Shown: positions 43,171 to 52,832 of the stretch, piece after piece | Position numbering within the stretch: position 1 is the first letter of the stretch | Layout: each line of letters begins with the position of its first letter | The notes under the pieces: model-generated | Told to the model about the DNA's origin: nothing | The model's input: the letters and a program-made list of their open reading frames with translations, nothing else | The model's database searches: none | Assembly (NCBI RefSeq): GCF_016888005.1 | Contig: NZ_JAFDVE010000032.1 | Location: forward strand, 1 to 64,000 | Length of the DNA: 64,000 nt | From: Phycicoccus sp. CSK15P-2 | Lineage (GTDB): Bacteria; Actinomycetota; Actinomycetes; Actinomycetales; Dermatophilaceae | Direction: 5' to 3' | Made by a program: the position numbers and the translations under genes

Positions 43171-44287
43171 AGTGGGGGAGGGCACGAGTGCGTCCTGCTC
43201 GTTCCGCGTCCGGATGTGGGCCGTGCCGATGGCGTGCGTGGTGGTGTTCGTCGTCTACCAGGCGATCGCAGCTCTCGCTTTCGACTCGGCCGGTGTGGGA
43301 AGCGCTGAAGCGCGTTCGCAGTGGGACGCCCACGCCTACGTCTGGATAGCTGGGCACGGGTACCCGCCGGAGACGACGTGGAACCCCGACGGGGCGTACT
43401 TCGCCTTCTACCCGTTGTTTCCGGCCCTCATCCGGGCAGGCGTGCTGCTCACCGGTCTGGCTCCTGAACCGGTGGCCGTCGCGGTCAGCCTCGGGTGCGC
43501 CACGGTGGCGGTGGGTGTCCTCGGCCGATGGCTCCATGGCGTCGGGAGTGCCGCGGCGGCTTTGGCAGCGGTCGTGGCGCTCCTTGCGTGGCCGGCGAGC
43601 CCGGTGTTCCAGCTCGCCTACACCGAGGGTCTGGCCGTACTCCTGCTCGTCCTGTCGTGGATGTTCGTCACGAAGGAACGTGACGGGTGGGCGGTGGTGT
43701 GCATTCTGGCGCTGTCGCTGACCAGGGGGCTCGCGCTGCCGCTGTGCGCTGCGGTCGCGACACACCTGTGGACCACGGGTCGGCTTCGCCCAGGCCATCA
43801 CCCTCGAGGCGCCGTCGGTGTGCTCGCCGCCGCGGTGGTCGGGGTGCTTCTCTGGCCGGTCCTCGCCGGGGTGCTGGCCGGTGACGTGGGGGTCTACTGG
43901 AGCTCGCACGTCGCTTTCGCTCCCGACGGCCTGCCTCAGTCGGTCCTGGAGGCCGGGCTTCGGCATCCCGAGATCGCCGTCCTCGTCGTCCTGTTCCTCG
44001 CGATGACGACCATCCTTGCCGTGAAGCTGCTCCCCGAGTGGACCCCTCCCGTGGTCCGGTGGTGGTGCGCCGTCTACCCGGTCTACCTCGTCGTGGGCTC
44101 GCTGGTCACCCCGTCGATCGTGCGCTACCTCCTGCTGCTCTTTCCCCTCGGCCTGGCAGCCGTGCCCCTCGCTCGTCGGCGGTGGGCCGTCGCCGTCGCC
44201 GCGCTGGTTCTCGTACTGGGCCAGGTAGGCGCGTGGTGGTGGGTGGAGGAGTTCGTGCCTCTCGGCGGGGACTGGACCTACCCGTGA
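43160..44287 (+). CDS. PIG-V-like mannosyltransferase, GT-C membrane protein
   Basis: The protein (about 375 aa) has around nine helices. The first loop has SQWDAHAYVWIAGHGY, then WNPDGAYFAFYPLFPALIRAG, the WDxxxY...FxFYPLFP pattern of PIG-V/GPI-mannosyltransferase-2-like actinobacterial proteins, in which the aspartate is the proposed catalytic base. GTG 43160 is preferred to ATG 43154 because the -10 TAGGGT ends at 43152 and a transcript would start near 43160. It likely uses polyprenyl-phosphate mannose outside the cell. It precedes the ahcY leader by about 40 nt. Confidence 0.75.
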   Translation: MRLSVGEGTSASCSFRVRMWAVPMACVVVFVVYQAIAALAFDSAGVGSAEARSQWDAHAYVWIAGHGYPPETTWNPDGAYFAFYPLFPALIRAGVLLTGLAPEPVAVAVSLGCATVAVGVLGRWLHGVGSAAAALAAVVALLAWPASPVFQLAYTEGLAVLLLVLSWMFVTKERDGWAVVCILALSLTRGLALPLCAAVATHLWTTGRLRPGHHPRGAVGVLAAAVVGVLLWPVLAGVLAGDVGVYWSSHVAFAPDGLPQSVLEAGLRHPEIAVLVVLFLAMTTILAVKLLPEWTPPVVRWWCAVYPVYLVVGSLVTPSIVRYLLLLFPLGLAAVPLARRRWAVAVAALVLVLGQVGAWWWVEEFVPLGGDWTYP

Positions 44288-44325
44288 GCAGCGGTCTTCC
44301 GGCGACGGTCCTCCGGAGATGCTGC

Positions 44326-44399
44326 GGTAGCCTGGAGCCGCACCACCGGCTTGGGTGATGACCCTCGCACTGCACGCGGCCCAGAAGGGCGACGCCGGT
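44326..44399 (+). ncRNA. Structured ahcY 5' leader, copy B (candidate SAH/SAM-responsive RNA)
   Basis: A -10 box TAGCCT (44328-44333) would start RNA near 44340. The leader can form a long-range stem ACCGGC (44345-44350) with GCCGGT (44394-44399). This encloses hairpin GGGT-GATG-ACCC (44353-44364) and hairpin GCCC-AGAA-GGGC (44379-44390). ahcY removes S-adenosylhomocysteine, and its leaders in other bacteria are SAH riboswitches. I cannot assign this one to a known riboswitch class by eye; CGCACTGC and CCCAG loosely recall the SAH core. Copy A at 38017 keeps the pairing. Confidence 0.55.
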
Positions 44400-44436
44400 C
44401 AACTCCATCCGCACGCTGCCCCCGAGGAGCTTCCGC

Positions 44437-45885
<1,449 letters not shown>

Positions 45886-45900
45886 CCGGAATGTTCTCCT

Positions 45901-45934
45901 GACGCGCCCCCGGACGCGAGTCCGGGGGCGCGTC
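45901..45934 (+). terminator. Strong hairpin terminator after ahcY
   Basis: A perfect 15-bp stem (45901-45915 with 45920-45934) closes a GCGA loop, 15 nt after the ahcY stop. There is no T-run, common for actinobacterial terminators. It separates ahcY from the next gene. Confidence 0.85.
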
Positions 45935-46007
45935 GCGTGCCGGGGCAGCGGCATCCGACGTTCGGACCGATCTCGCCGGACCGGGCGATGCGGGCGTGCG
46001 CGGCTCC

Positions 46008-46013
46008 TACCGT
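46008..46013 (+). promoter_or_regulatory. Leaderless -10 box of the MFS-spermidine synthase gene
   Basis: TACCGT ends 7 nt before ATG 46021, again with leaderless geometry. It lies after the ahcY terminator, so this gene has its own transcript. Confidence 0.45.
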
Positions 46014-46020
46014 GTAGGCC

Positions 46021-48255
46021 ATGGCTCACGACCTCCAGACGGCCGTCGCACGCGTCCCGGCGGTCGCCACCCCCGCCGTGGGCCGTACCTCGGTGGCGGT
46101 CACGGCGCTGTTCGCCGTCACCGCCTTCCTCGGCGCCACCCTGCTCTTCGTCGTCCAGCCGATGGTGGCGCGGATCGTCCTTCCCCGTTTCGGCGGCTCG
46201 GCGACGGTATGGAGCACGAGCTCGTTGTTCTTCCAGGTCGTCCTTCTCCTCGGCTACGTCTATGCCCATGTCGCCACGACGCGTCTCGGCCGTCGTGCCC
46301 AGATCGGCGCGCACCTCGCAGTGCTCGTCCTTCCCGTGCTCGTTCTGCCGGTCACGGTGCCGGTCGTCGCCGACACCGGCTCATCGCCGAGCCTGCGTCT
46401 CCTCGCGGTCCTGGCGACGATGATCGGCCTCCCCTTCGCCGTCGTCTCGACGACCGGCCCTCTGCTGCAACGGTGGTACTCGTGGACGTCGGCAGCCCGC
46501 GCCGAGGACCCGTACTTCTTGTTCGCCGCGAGCAACCTGGGCAGCTTCGGCGGCCTCCTCGCGTACCCGGTCGTCATCGAACGCGTCCTGACCCTCCAGC
46601 AGCAGCGCACCGCCTGGTCGGCCGGTCTCGTCGTCCTGCTGCTGCTCGTCGGGGCGTGCGGGGTCGTCGCCTGGACCGCTCCCGGCCGGCGGTCACCCTC
46701 GTCCGAGGGCTCGCGGGCCCCGGCGACGCAGAGGGTGCTGACGCCTACGGTGCGGCAGCAGGTCGCGTGGCTCGGTCTGGCGTTCCTGCCGTCCGCCCTC
46801 CTGCTCGCGGTCACCTCGCACCTGTCGACGGACATCGCTCCCGTCCCTCTGCTGTGGGTCGTACCCCTCGCCATCTACCTCGCGACGTTCGTCGTGGCGT
46901 TCGCGCGCACCTCCCGGGTCGTCAACCCTCTTCTCGCCCGTGCAGCGGGGGCCGCGGCAGTCTTCGCCCTCGTCGTGCACGTCATCGGCCCGTCGCTGTC
47001 CGTCGCCGTCGGGGCCGTCGTCGACCTCACCGTTCTCACCCTCGTCGCGTTCGTCGCCCACTCCCGCCTCGCCGCCACCCGGCCGTCGGTCGAGCACCTC
47101 ACCCGCTTCTACCTCGTCGTGGCGCTGGGGGGTGCCGTGGGTGGCCTGCTCAACGGGCTCGTCGCGCCGGTGGCGTTCGACCGGATGTGGGAGTACCCCG
47201 GTGGCCTGATCGTCAGCGTGCTGCTCGGTGTCGGGGTGCTCGGGACGACGGGCACGGTGCTCACCCGGCGCTACGGAGCCCGGCCCGGGGTGGTGCTGCA
47301 CGCGCTGGCCCTCGCGGCCGGCGCCATCGGACTCGTCATCATCGCGTCCCTGACCCTCGGGACCTGGTGGCTGCTCCTCCTCGGTGGCGCCGCACTCGCG
47401 GGGGCAGCGTGGTATGCCGCGGCTCGGCCGGTCCCCGCAGTCGGCGCGGCGGTGCTCCTCATCGCCTTCGTCTCGGCGTTCCAGGCGATCGGGTCACTCG
47501 AGACGACCCGCACGTTCTACGGCTCCTACCGCATCGCCGAGACCGAACGCGACCGGTCGCTGTCGCACGGGAGCACGATCCACGGTACCCAGCTGAGCGA
47601 GGACCCGGGCGAGCCCACGATGTACTACGCCCGGAACGGTCCCTTGGGGCAGGCGATGAGCGTGCTCCGACCACAGCGGGCCGGGGTCGTCGGCCTCGGA
47701 GCCGGCACCATCGCCGCCTACGGCCGCCCGGGGGACGTGTACGACTTCTACGAGATCGACCCTCAGGTCGTCACCTTCGCGGAGGATCAGCGGTACTTCA
47801 CGTACCTGCGGGACTCCGCGGCCCGCGTGACCTCCATCGTCGGCGATGGTCGACTGCGCATCGCCGCAGCCCCCGAGGAGGCCTACGACCTCATCGTCCT
47901 CGACGCCTTCAGCTCCGACGCCGTGCCGGTCCACCTCCTCACCCAGGAGGCGTTCGACACGTACGCGAGCCGGCTCGGCCCCGACGGCGCGATCCTCGTC
48001 CATGTGAGCAACCGGTACCTCGACCTCGAGCCGGTCGTGGCCGACGCCGCGGACCACCTCGGGTGGAGTGCCTCGGTGGGGCTGGACGCCACTCCGGAGC
48101 CACCTGCCATCGAGTCGCGCTGGGTGCTCGTCACCGCCAACCAGCGGTGGACCGCGGCGCTGCGTGACGAGGACGGCTGGCGACCGGCGGGCGACGCCCG
48201 GGTCGAGTGGACGGACGACTTCAGCTCAGTCCTGTCCGTCATGGCTGGGCCCTGA
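46021..48255 (+). CDS. Fused MFS-like transporter/spermidine synthase-like protein
   Basis: The 744-aa protein has an N-terminal membrane part (about 15-490; FLGATLLFVVQPMVARIVLPRFGGSATVW is the typical first segment) and a C-terminal aminopropyltransferase-like Rossmann domain (about 510-744). That domain carries GLGAGTIAAYG (G558 onward), YEIDPQVV, DGR and YDLIVLDAFSSDAVPVHLL. Polyamine specificity is not assured: members of this fusion family are widespread and largely uncharacterised. It is a single gene; the next gene converges on it. Confidence 0.85.
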   Translation: MAHDLQTAVARVPAVATPAVGRTSVAVTALFAVTAFLGATLLFVVQPMVARIVLPRFGGSATVWSTSSLFFQVVLLLGYVYAHVATTRLGRRAQIGAHLAVLVLPVLVLPVTVPVVADTGSSPSLRLLAVLATMIGLPFAVVSTTGPLLQRWYSWTSAARAEDPYFLFAASNLGSFGGLLAYPVVIERVLTLQQQRTAWSAGLVVLLLLVGACGVVAWTAPGRRSPSSEGSRAPATQRVLTPTVRQQVAWLGLAFLPSALLLAVTSHLSTDIAPVPLLWVVPLAIYLATFVVAFARTSRVVNPLLARAAGAAAVFALVVHVIGPSLSVAVGAVVDLTVLTLVAFVAHSRLAATRPSVEHLTRFYLVVALGGAVGGLLNGLVAPVAFDRMWEYPGGLIVSVLLGVGVLGTTGTVLTRRYGARPGVVLHALALAAGAIGLVIIASLTLGTWWLLLLGGAALAGAAWYAAARPVPAVGAAVLLIAFVSAFQAIGSLETTRTFYGSYRIAETERDRSLSHGSTIHGTQLSEDPGEPTMYYARNGPLGQAMSVLRPQRAGVVGLGAGTIAAYGRPGDVYDFYEIDPQVVTFAEDQRYFTYLRDSAARVTSIVGDGRLRIAAAPEEAYDLIVLDAFSSDAVPVHLLTQEAFDTYASRLGPDGAILVHVSNRYLDLEPVVADAADHLGWSASVGLDATPEPPAIESRWVLVTANQRWTAALRDEDGWRPAGDARVEWTDDFSSVLSVMAGP

Positions 48256-48293
48256 GCGAACCGACCCGCCCGGCGTGAGTGAGGGGCGCTCGC

Positions 48294-49706
48294 TCACCTC
48301 TGGGGTTGCGCGGTGAGGAGGGACCACCCATCCGCAGAGACCACCGCCCACCCGTCCGCCGCGAGGGTGGAGGCAGGTGGCGACCCGGTCTCGACGAGCG
48401 CAGCGTCACAGTCACGGCGGGTCGCCCTGTCGATGGTGCCGGCTCCCCCCGCCATGAAGCGGACATATGCGTCGAGCTCGGCAGGGCCGTACAGCTCGGT
48501 CCGACCGTCGATGACCGGGACGAGGGTGGGGTGGGTGAACCACAGCCATCCTCCGGTGTAGTAGTCGTTGCAGACCACGGTGCCCCGAGGAAGCTCGTCC
48601 AGTTCGGCCGATAGTGCAGTCGGGAAGCCCTCGGAGGCCATCGGCTGGGCAACGGCCGCCACTCCCGCGACAACGAGGCCGACGACCGCGGCAGCCGCTG
48701 TGGCGAGGATCTCGGATGGTCGAAGCCGCTCCCGACCCAGGGGAAGGTGGTGCGTCAGCGCGGCCGCGAGCAGTGGAGCGAGGACGGCGGCCGCGAGTGC
48801 GACGGTGCGGCCGTGGATGATGAGCAGGAACACCGCGGAGAGGAGCATGCCCACCTCCGTCCAGGTCGGCGTGGCGCGTACCGTCCTCAGGAGCGCGATG
48901 CACGCGGCCATCAACGCCGTCGCGACGAACGCAGGCATTCCGACAGTGGGCGGGTCCCACTCCTCGACGTAGCCCGTGACAGGGCTGATCTGGAACGGGG
49001 CGAGCAGGAGCCGCGGACCGACGGGTGTGAGGGCTGCCGCCACCCCGCAGCCGACGGGGAGGGCGGCGAGCCGCAAGACCTCGCGCCATGGCGCGCGCTC
49101 CAGGAGAAGGGCTACGACGACGACGCCGCCGAGCACGGGGGCGACGATCCAAAAGCCGTGGACGCACGCCCACAGCCAGGTGAGCGGGACGAGCCACCAT
49201 CTGGGCCGCCGGTCCTGGGACGTCGAGAGCCAGGCGCCGGCAGCGAGCACGGTGAACGCGAAGGACAGCGACTGGGGCCGCGCCGTCAGCGACATGGACA
49301 TGCCGACGAAGGCAACGACCGAGACCGCGGCCGAGACCAGGACCGGAGCGTGCCGTCGGCACACGAAGTAGGTCGTGGTGGTCGCCACGACGGAGAATGC
49401 CGCGACGAGCCAGGACACGCCGGCGAGGTCTGCCGCGGAGTGAACGGACCAGATCAAGAGGTCCCCGAGCCACTCGTGCCTTATCCATTCACCGGTGGTG
49501 AAGGGGCTCCATGGGTCCGGCCCGACGAAGACGAGGTCCTTGACGAGCTCTCGCCCGGTGCGAAGGTGCCACCAGGTGTCGGGGTCGTCAACGGGCCGGA
49601 CGGTCTGAACGGCGATGACGACCAGGGCGGCGAGCAAGGGGGCGAGACGGAGCCACCCGGGTGTGCGCCAGGCCCCGTTCCCGGCCAAGGAGGTGCCGAC
49701 ACTCAC
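48294..49706 (-). CDS. Polytopic membrane protein with WWHLRTG motif
   Basis: The 470-aa protein has about eleven helices. After the first helix it has DDPDTWWHLRTGRELV and PDPWSPF, resembling GT-C-type proteins with an acidic first loop, and a C-terminal soluble part with NDYYTGGWLWFTHPTLVPVIDGRTELYG. Similar architecture is seen in the genes at 57043, 61903 and 63274. Function is unknown; an envelope-glycan role is inferred from context. GTG 49706 is preceded by GGAGGG on the minus strand. No gene is seen in 49707-49903. Confidence 0.65.
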   Translation of the reverse strand: MSVGTSLAGNGAWRTPGWLRLAPLLAALVVIAVQTVRPVDDPDTWWHLRTGRELVKDLVFVGPDPWSPFTTGEWIRHEWLGDLLIWSVHSAADLAGVSWLVAAFSVVATTTTYFVCRRHAPVLVSAAVSVVAFVGMSMSLTARPQSLSFAFTVLAAGAWLSTSQDRRPRWWLVPLTWLWACVHGFWIVAPVLGGVVVVALLLERAPWREVLRLAALPVGCGVAAALTPVGPRLLLAPFQISPVTGYVEEWDPPTVGMPAFVATALMAACIALLRTVRATPTWTEVGMLLSAVFLLIIHGRTVALAAAVLAPLLAAALTHHLPLGRERLRPSEILATAAAAVVGLVVAGVAAVAQPMASEGFPTALSAELDELPRGTVVCNDYYTGGWLWFTHPTLVPVIDGRTELYGPAELDAYVRFMAGGAGTIDRATRRDCDAALVETGSPPASTLAADGWAVVSADGWSLLTAQPQR

Positions 49707-49903
49707 CGACCGCCCTCCGGGCTGGTCGCGGCGGTCCTGCCGTGACGCCGACAAGGAGCTCCCACGAGCCGCGGGTCCGTGTAGTGGCCGTGATCGAAGT
49801 GCACGGGTTCCTCCACGGTTCGGATCCGACGGCTGCAACAGCCCAGACGATAGTCGGAAGGGAGCTTTGGGGAGTGGGGCCCGGGTCGGCCGTTTGTCCC
49901 CGG

Positions 49904-51523
49904 TTAGACCGGAGCGCGCGCGAGCGTCACGAACTCGTTGGCGTAGAAGAATCGTCCGGCCGGTCGGGGGAGCGGAAAGCTGTAGGAGCCCACCGGGCGG
50001 CACCCCCGGCCCGTGAGCATGGCGACGGCATCCTCGGGGCCCACCCATCGAACGTGGGTGGGGTCAGAAGCGTACCCGCGCTCCTGGGGAGTGATGACGA
50101 CGATCTTTCCGCCGGGCCTCAGGTATCGCAGGTAGTGCTCGAGCAGGGCGTCGCCCGTGGCCGTGTCCAAGTGCTCGAGGACGTGTGCCATGAGCAGGGA
50201 GTCGAAGGGCGGCCACGGCCGACCGGCGAACTCCTCTGGCGTGTAGGCCTCCAGCCGACGGTCGCGGCACACCCGGACCGAGCTGACATTGTGGTCCACC
50301 CCGACCGACCCGTCGTCCAGGCCGACCAGGTTGCGACCCGTCCCGCAGCCGATGTCGAGACAGCGCCCCAGCTCGAGGCGACGCAGGTTCCAGCGGTACG
50401 GCCGCTGGACGTCAAGCCGACGCCGCCACCCGCTCTCGCTCGTGAGGAGCCGTTCGGTGTAGTCACGCCCTCGGGTTCGCGGTTCTGTTTCGTGGTCGTC
50501 GGCTGTCATCGTGGATTCCGTGCTCGTCGGTGGGCTCTGGACCGAGTGTGTGCCTCCCCAGCAGCGAGTGACCACGGTGTCGAGCAGCCTGAGTCCCGCC
50601 GGGGGTCGGAGGTGTCGTTGGGTCAGGCGGGTCGTCAAGACGCCATGCAGAGCGGTCGGGGCGGCAGGTGAGTTGGTCATCCCACGGCGCCGCTCGAGGA
50701 GCCGGGAACCGTGCGTGGCGACCCACCAGGACGCTCGCAGCTTCTCTCGGGCCCACCCATCGCGTACGGCCACCAACAGGATGAGCGGCTCGGTGAGAAG
50801 GACCAGTGGCACGACACGACGGAGGACGGATGAGGGGAAGACGGTGAGCACGCTAGTCAGCCGGTTGCGCTCCAGGAGGTACATCTTCTGCGGGTTGCGG
50901 CCGAACTCGTACGCGTGGGACGCCACGGCCGTGGGTACGTAGCACACCCGCAACCCGGCCAGCCAACAGCGCAGGCTGAGGTCGGCGTCCTCGTAGTACA
51001 TGAAGAACGAGGGGTCGAGCCCACCGAGCCGGTCCCACACCTCGCGCCGGAGGGCGAAGAAGGCGCCGCTGACGGAGGCGACGTCACAGGGTTGCTGATG
51101 CTGCGCCACCGGATCGCCGTACCCTCCCGCCCAGCTGATCCCGGTGACATGCACCGGGTTGCCGACGGAGTTCACGAGGCGGGGGTCGTCGGCGAGTGTC
51201 ACGCAACCGCAGACCATGCCGATGGTCTCGTCCTCGAGAGCGTCGACGAGGGCACGTACGGCCCCCCGCGCCACCACGGCGTCGCTGTTGACGAACACGA
51301 GCACCTCGCCGCTGCTTCGCTCGACGCCGAGCACTGCCCCACCTGCGAAACCGAGGTTCCCCGGCGAGGTGACGACGTGCACGCCATCGACCTCGGGTGG
51401 TCGTTCGATGCCGTTGTCGACGAGGACGACCTCGTGGTCGACGTCGTCGCGTCGTAGGGCGGCGAGGCAGGTCTCGAGGGTGGGCTGGTGCCCGTAGCCC
51501 ACGACGACAACGGAGACACGCAC
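49904..51523 (-). CDS. GT2 glycosyltransferase fused to a SAM methyltransferase
   Basis: The continuous 539-aa frame has an N-terminal rhamnosyltransferase-like GT2 (about 1-290: VSVVVVGYG, VLVDNG, GNLGFAGG, FVNSDAVV as DXD, GAFFALRREVWDRLGG). A linker of about 60 residues follows, then a class I methyltransferase (about 360-539) with LDIGCGTGRN (389-398), MAHVLEHLD and YLRPGGKIVVITP. No stop or obvious internal RBS separates them, though ATG 50508 (MTADD) could be an internal start. GTG 51523 follows the DUF2304 stop directly. It probably adds and methylates a sugar on a lipid-linked glycan. Confidence 0.75.
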   Translation of the reverse strand: MRVSVVVVGYGHQPTLETCLAALRRDDVDHEVVLVDNGIERPPEVDGVHVVTSPGNLGFAGGAVLGVERSSGEVLVFVNSDAVVARGAVRALVDALEDETIGMVCGCVTLADDPRLVNSVGNPVHVTGISWAGGYGDPVAQHQQPCDVASVSGAFFALRREVWDRLGGLDPSFFMYYEDADLSLRCWLAGLRVCYVPTAVASHAYEFGRNPQKMYLLERNRLTSVLTVFPSSVLRRVVPLVLLTEPLILLVAVRDGWAREKLRASWWVATHGSRLLERRRGMTNSPAAPTALHGVLTTRLTQRHLRPPAGLRLLDTVVTRCWGGTHSVQSPPTSTESTMTADDHETEPRTRGRDYTERLLTSESGWRRRLDVQRPYRWNLRRLELGRCLDIGCGTGRNLVGLDDGSVGVDHNVSSVRVCRDRRLEAYTPEEFAGRPWPPFDSLLMAHVLEHLDTATGDALLEHYLRYLRPGGKIVVITPQERGYASDPTHVRWVGPEDAVAMLTGRGCRPVGSYSFPLPRPAGRFFYANEFVTLARAPV

Positions 51524-51525
51524 TC

Positions 51526-51924
51526 TCAGTCGTCCTCGGCCGGCGGCGAGCCGGGCTCGGAGGTGGCCCGTGGCGGGGCTTCGTGTCCGTCGTCCAGCCG
51601 GCTGGACAGGATCGCGACCTCCTCGGCCAACCGCCTCGTCCGGGCCTCGAGACGCCCGACCTCGCCGGCCAGCTGCATCGAGATGACGAGGAGGAACAGG
51701 ACTCCCGAGAACAGCACGAGGTTGAGCGGCACCTGGACATGAAGTGCCGCCGTGAGCCAGGTCAGCAGGGACGGCAGCACCGAGAAGACGACGGCGATGA
51801 CGCCGAGGACGACCCACGCGAGGGCGAGGCGCCCCCGGACGTAGCGCCGCCGGACCAGCTCCACGGACAGCACGAGGACGATGACACCGCCGGCGAGCCC
51901 GAGCCAGTAGCCGTCGGGCCTCAC
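51526..51924 (-). CDS. DUF2304 family membrane protein
   Basis: The 132-aa protein has three hydrophobic helices (about 8-25, 35-60 and 68-92) and a C-terminal coiled-coil-like tail (LEARTRRLAEEVAILSSRL). DUF2304 genes typically sit beside a DPM1-like GT2, as here, where the two overlap by 4 nt (GTGA). A role as a membrane partner of that transferase is inferred from this recurrent pairing. Confidence 0.85.
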   Translation of the reverse strand: MRPDGYWLGLAGGVIVLVLSVELVRRRYVRGRLALAWVVLGVIAVVFSVLPSLLTWLTAALHVQVPLNLVLFSGVLFLLVISMQLAGEVGRLEARTRRLAEEVAILSSRLDDGHEAPPRATSEPGSPPAEDD

Positions 51925-52718
51925 GAGGCGCGCCTCGCAGCCGCGGGCACGACCCAGTGGCGCACGAGTCCCAGGGCGATCGCCACGAGGGCCCGGGACA
52001 CGTACATCACCGACCCGAGCACGCCCTGGCTGGGCCGTCCGTGCTCCCTGGCACTCATCCGTACGGGCACCTGGGTCACGGCCAGGCCGCACCGACGTGC
52101 GATGACGAGTGCCTCGACGGTGTCACCGAGGTACTCGGCCGGGTAGTTCTCGGCGAACACGGCGATCGCCCGCGGGCCGAGGGCTCGGTACCCCGACGTG
52201 ACGTCCGTGAGCCGGGTGCCGACGACGAGAGACACGACCCACGCGAGCAACCGCATGGCAAACCGGCGCGCCGAGCCGACCGCGTACGGGTCGCTACCGG
52301 CGAACCGCGCACCGATGACGATGTCGGACGTGGCGAGTCCGTCGAGGAGCTCGGGGAGGTGCTCGGGGTCGTGCTGGCCGTCGGCGTCGACCTGCACGAC
52401 GGCGTCGAACCCGTATCGCGCGGCGTATCTGTAGCCGGTGCGCATCGCCCCGCCGACCCCGAGTGTGTACGGCAGGCGTGCGACCCGTGCACCGGACTCC
52501 GCTGCAGCGCGCGAGGTGCCGTCGGCCGAGTGGTCGTCGACCACGAAGACGTGGGCGTCGGGCAAGGTGGCCCTGACCGCGGACACGACGGAACCCACGG
52601 TGGCCTCCTCGTTCAGCGCCGGGACCACCACGAGGACGCGCCGCGGAGCGGCGGCGCCCACCAGGTCGGGTTCAGGGCCGTGCACGAGGGTCCTCCGGTG
52701 GCTCGGTGACGCCGACAT
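51921..52718 (-). CDS. GT2 polyprenyl-phosphate glycosyltransferase (DPM1-like)
   Basis: The 265-aa protein has VLVVVPALNEEATVGSVV, FVVDDHSADGT, QVDADGQHDPEHLPEL (DXD) and DVTSGYRALG, the standard DPM1/DPMS pattern. C-terminal membrane segments are weak (about 225-250). It should make a polyprenyl-phosphate sugar, probably mannose or a related sugar, from a nucleotide donor. ATG 52718 is chosen; GTG 52727 is possible. It heads a minus-strand operon with DUF2304, the GT2-methyltransferase and perhaps the 48294 gene. Confidence 0.88.
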   Translation of the reverse strand: MSASPSHRRTLVHGPEPDLVGAAAPRRVLVVVPALNEEATVGSVVSAVRATLPDAHVFVVDDHSADGTSRAAAESGARVARLPYTLGVGGAMRTGYRYAARYGFDAVVQVDADGQHDPEHLPELLDGLATSDIVIGARFAGSDPYAVGSARRFAMRLLAWVVSLVVGTRLTDVTSGYRALGPRAIAVFAENYPAEYLGDTVEALVIARRCGLAVTQVPVRMSAREHGRPSQGVLGSVMYVSRALVAIALGLVRHWVVPAAARRAS

Positions 52719-52832
52719 TGTGCCCACCCTTGCGACGTTTCGCAGGTCATCCTCGGGAGCGTGTCCGTATGCTCGACCCGGGCGCCGGGGGAGCGGCTCC
52801 ACCCGACCTGACGATGCGCAAGAGGGACAACC

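Noticed and set aside
44340-44436. Assigning the ahcY leader to the known SAH riboswitch (Rfam RF01057) or to SAM-IV
   Set aside because: Only short blocks (CGCACTGC, CCCAG, GGGTGATGACC) resemble those classes; the full consensus is not visible, so a covariance search is required.
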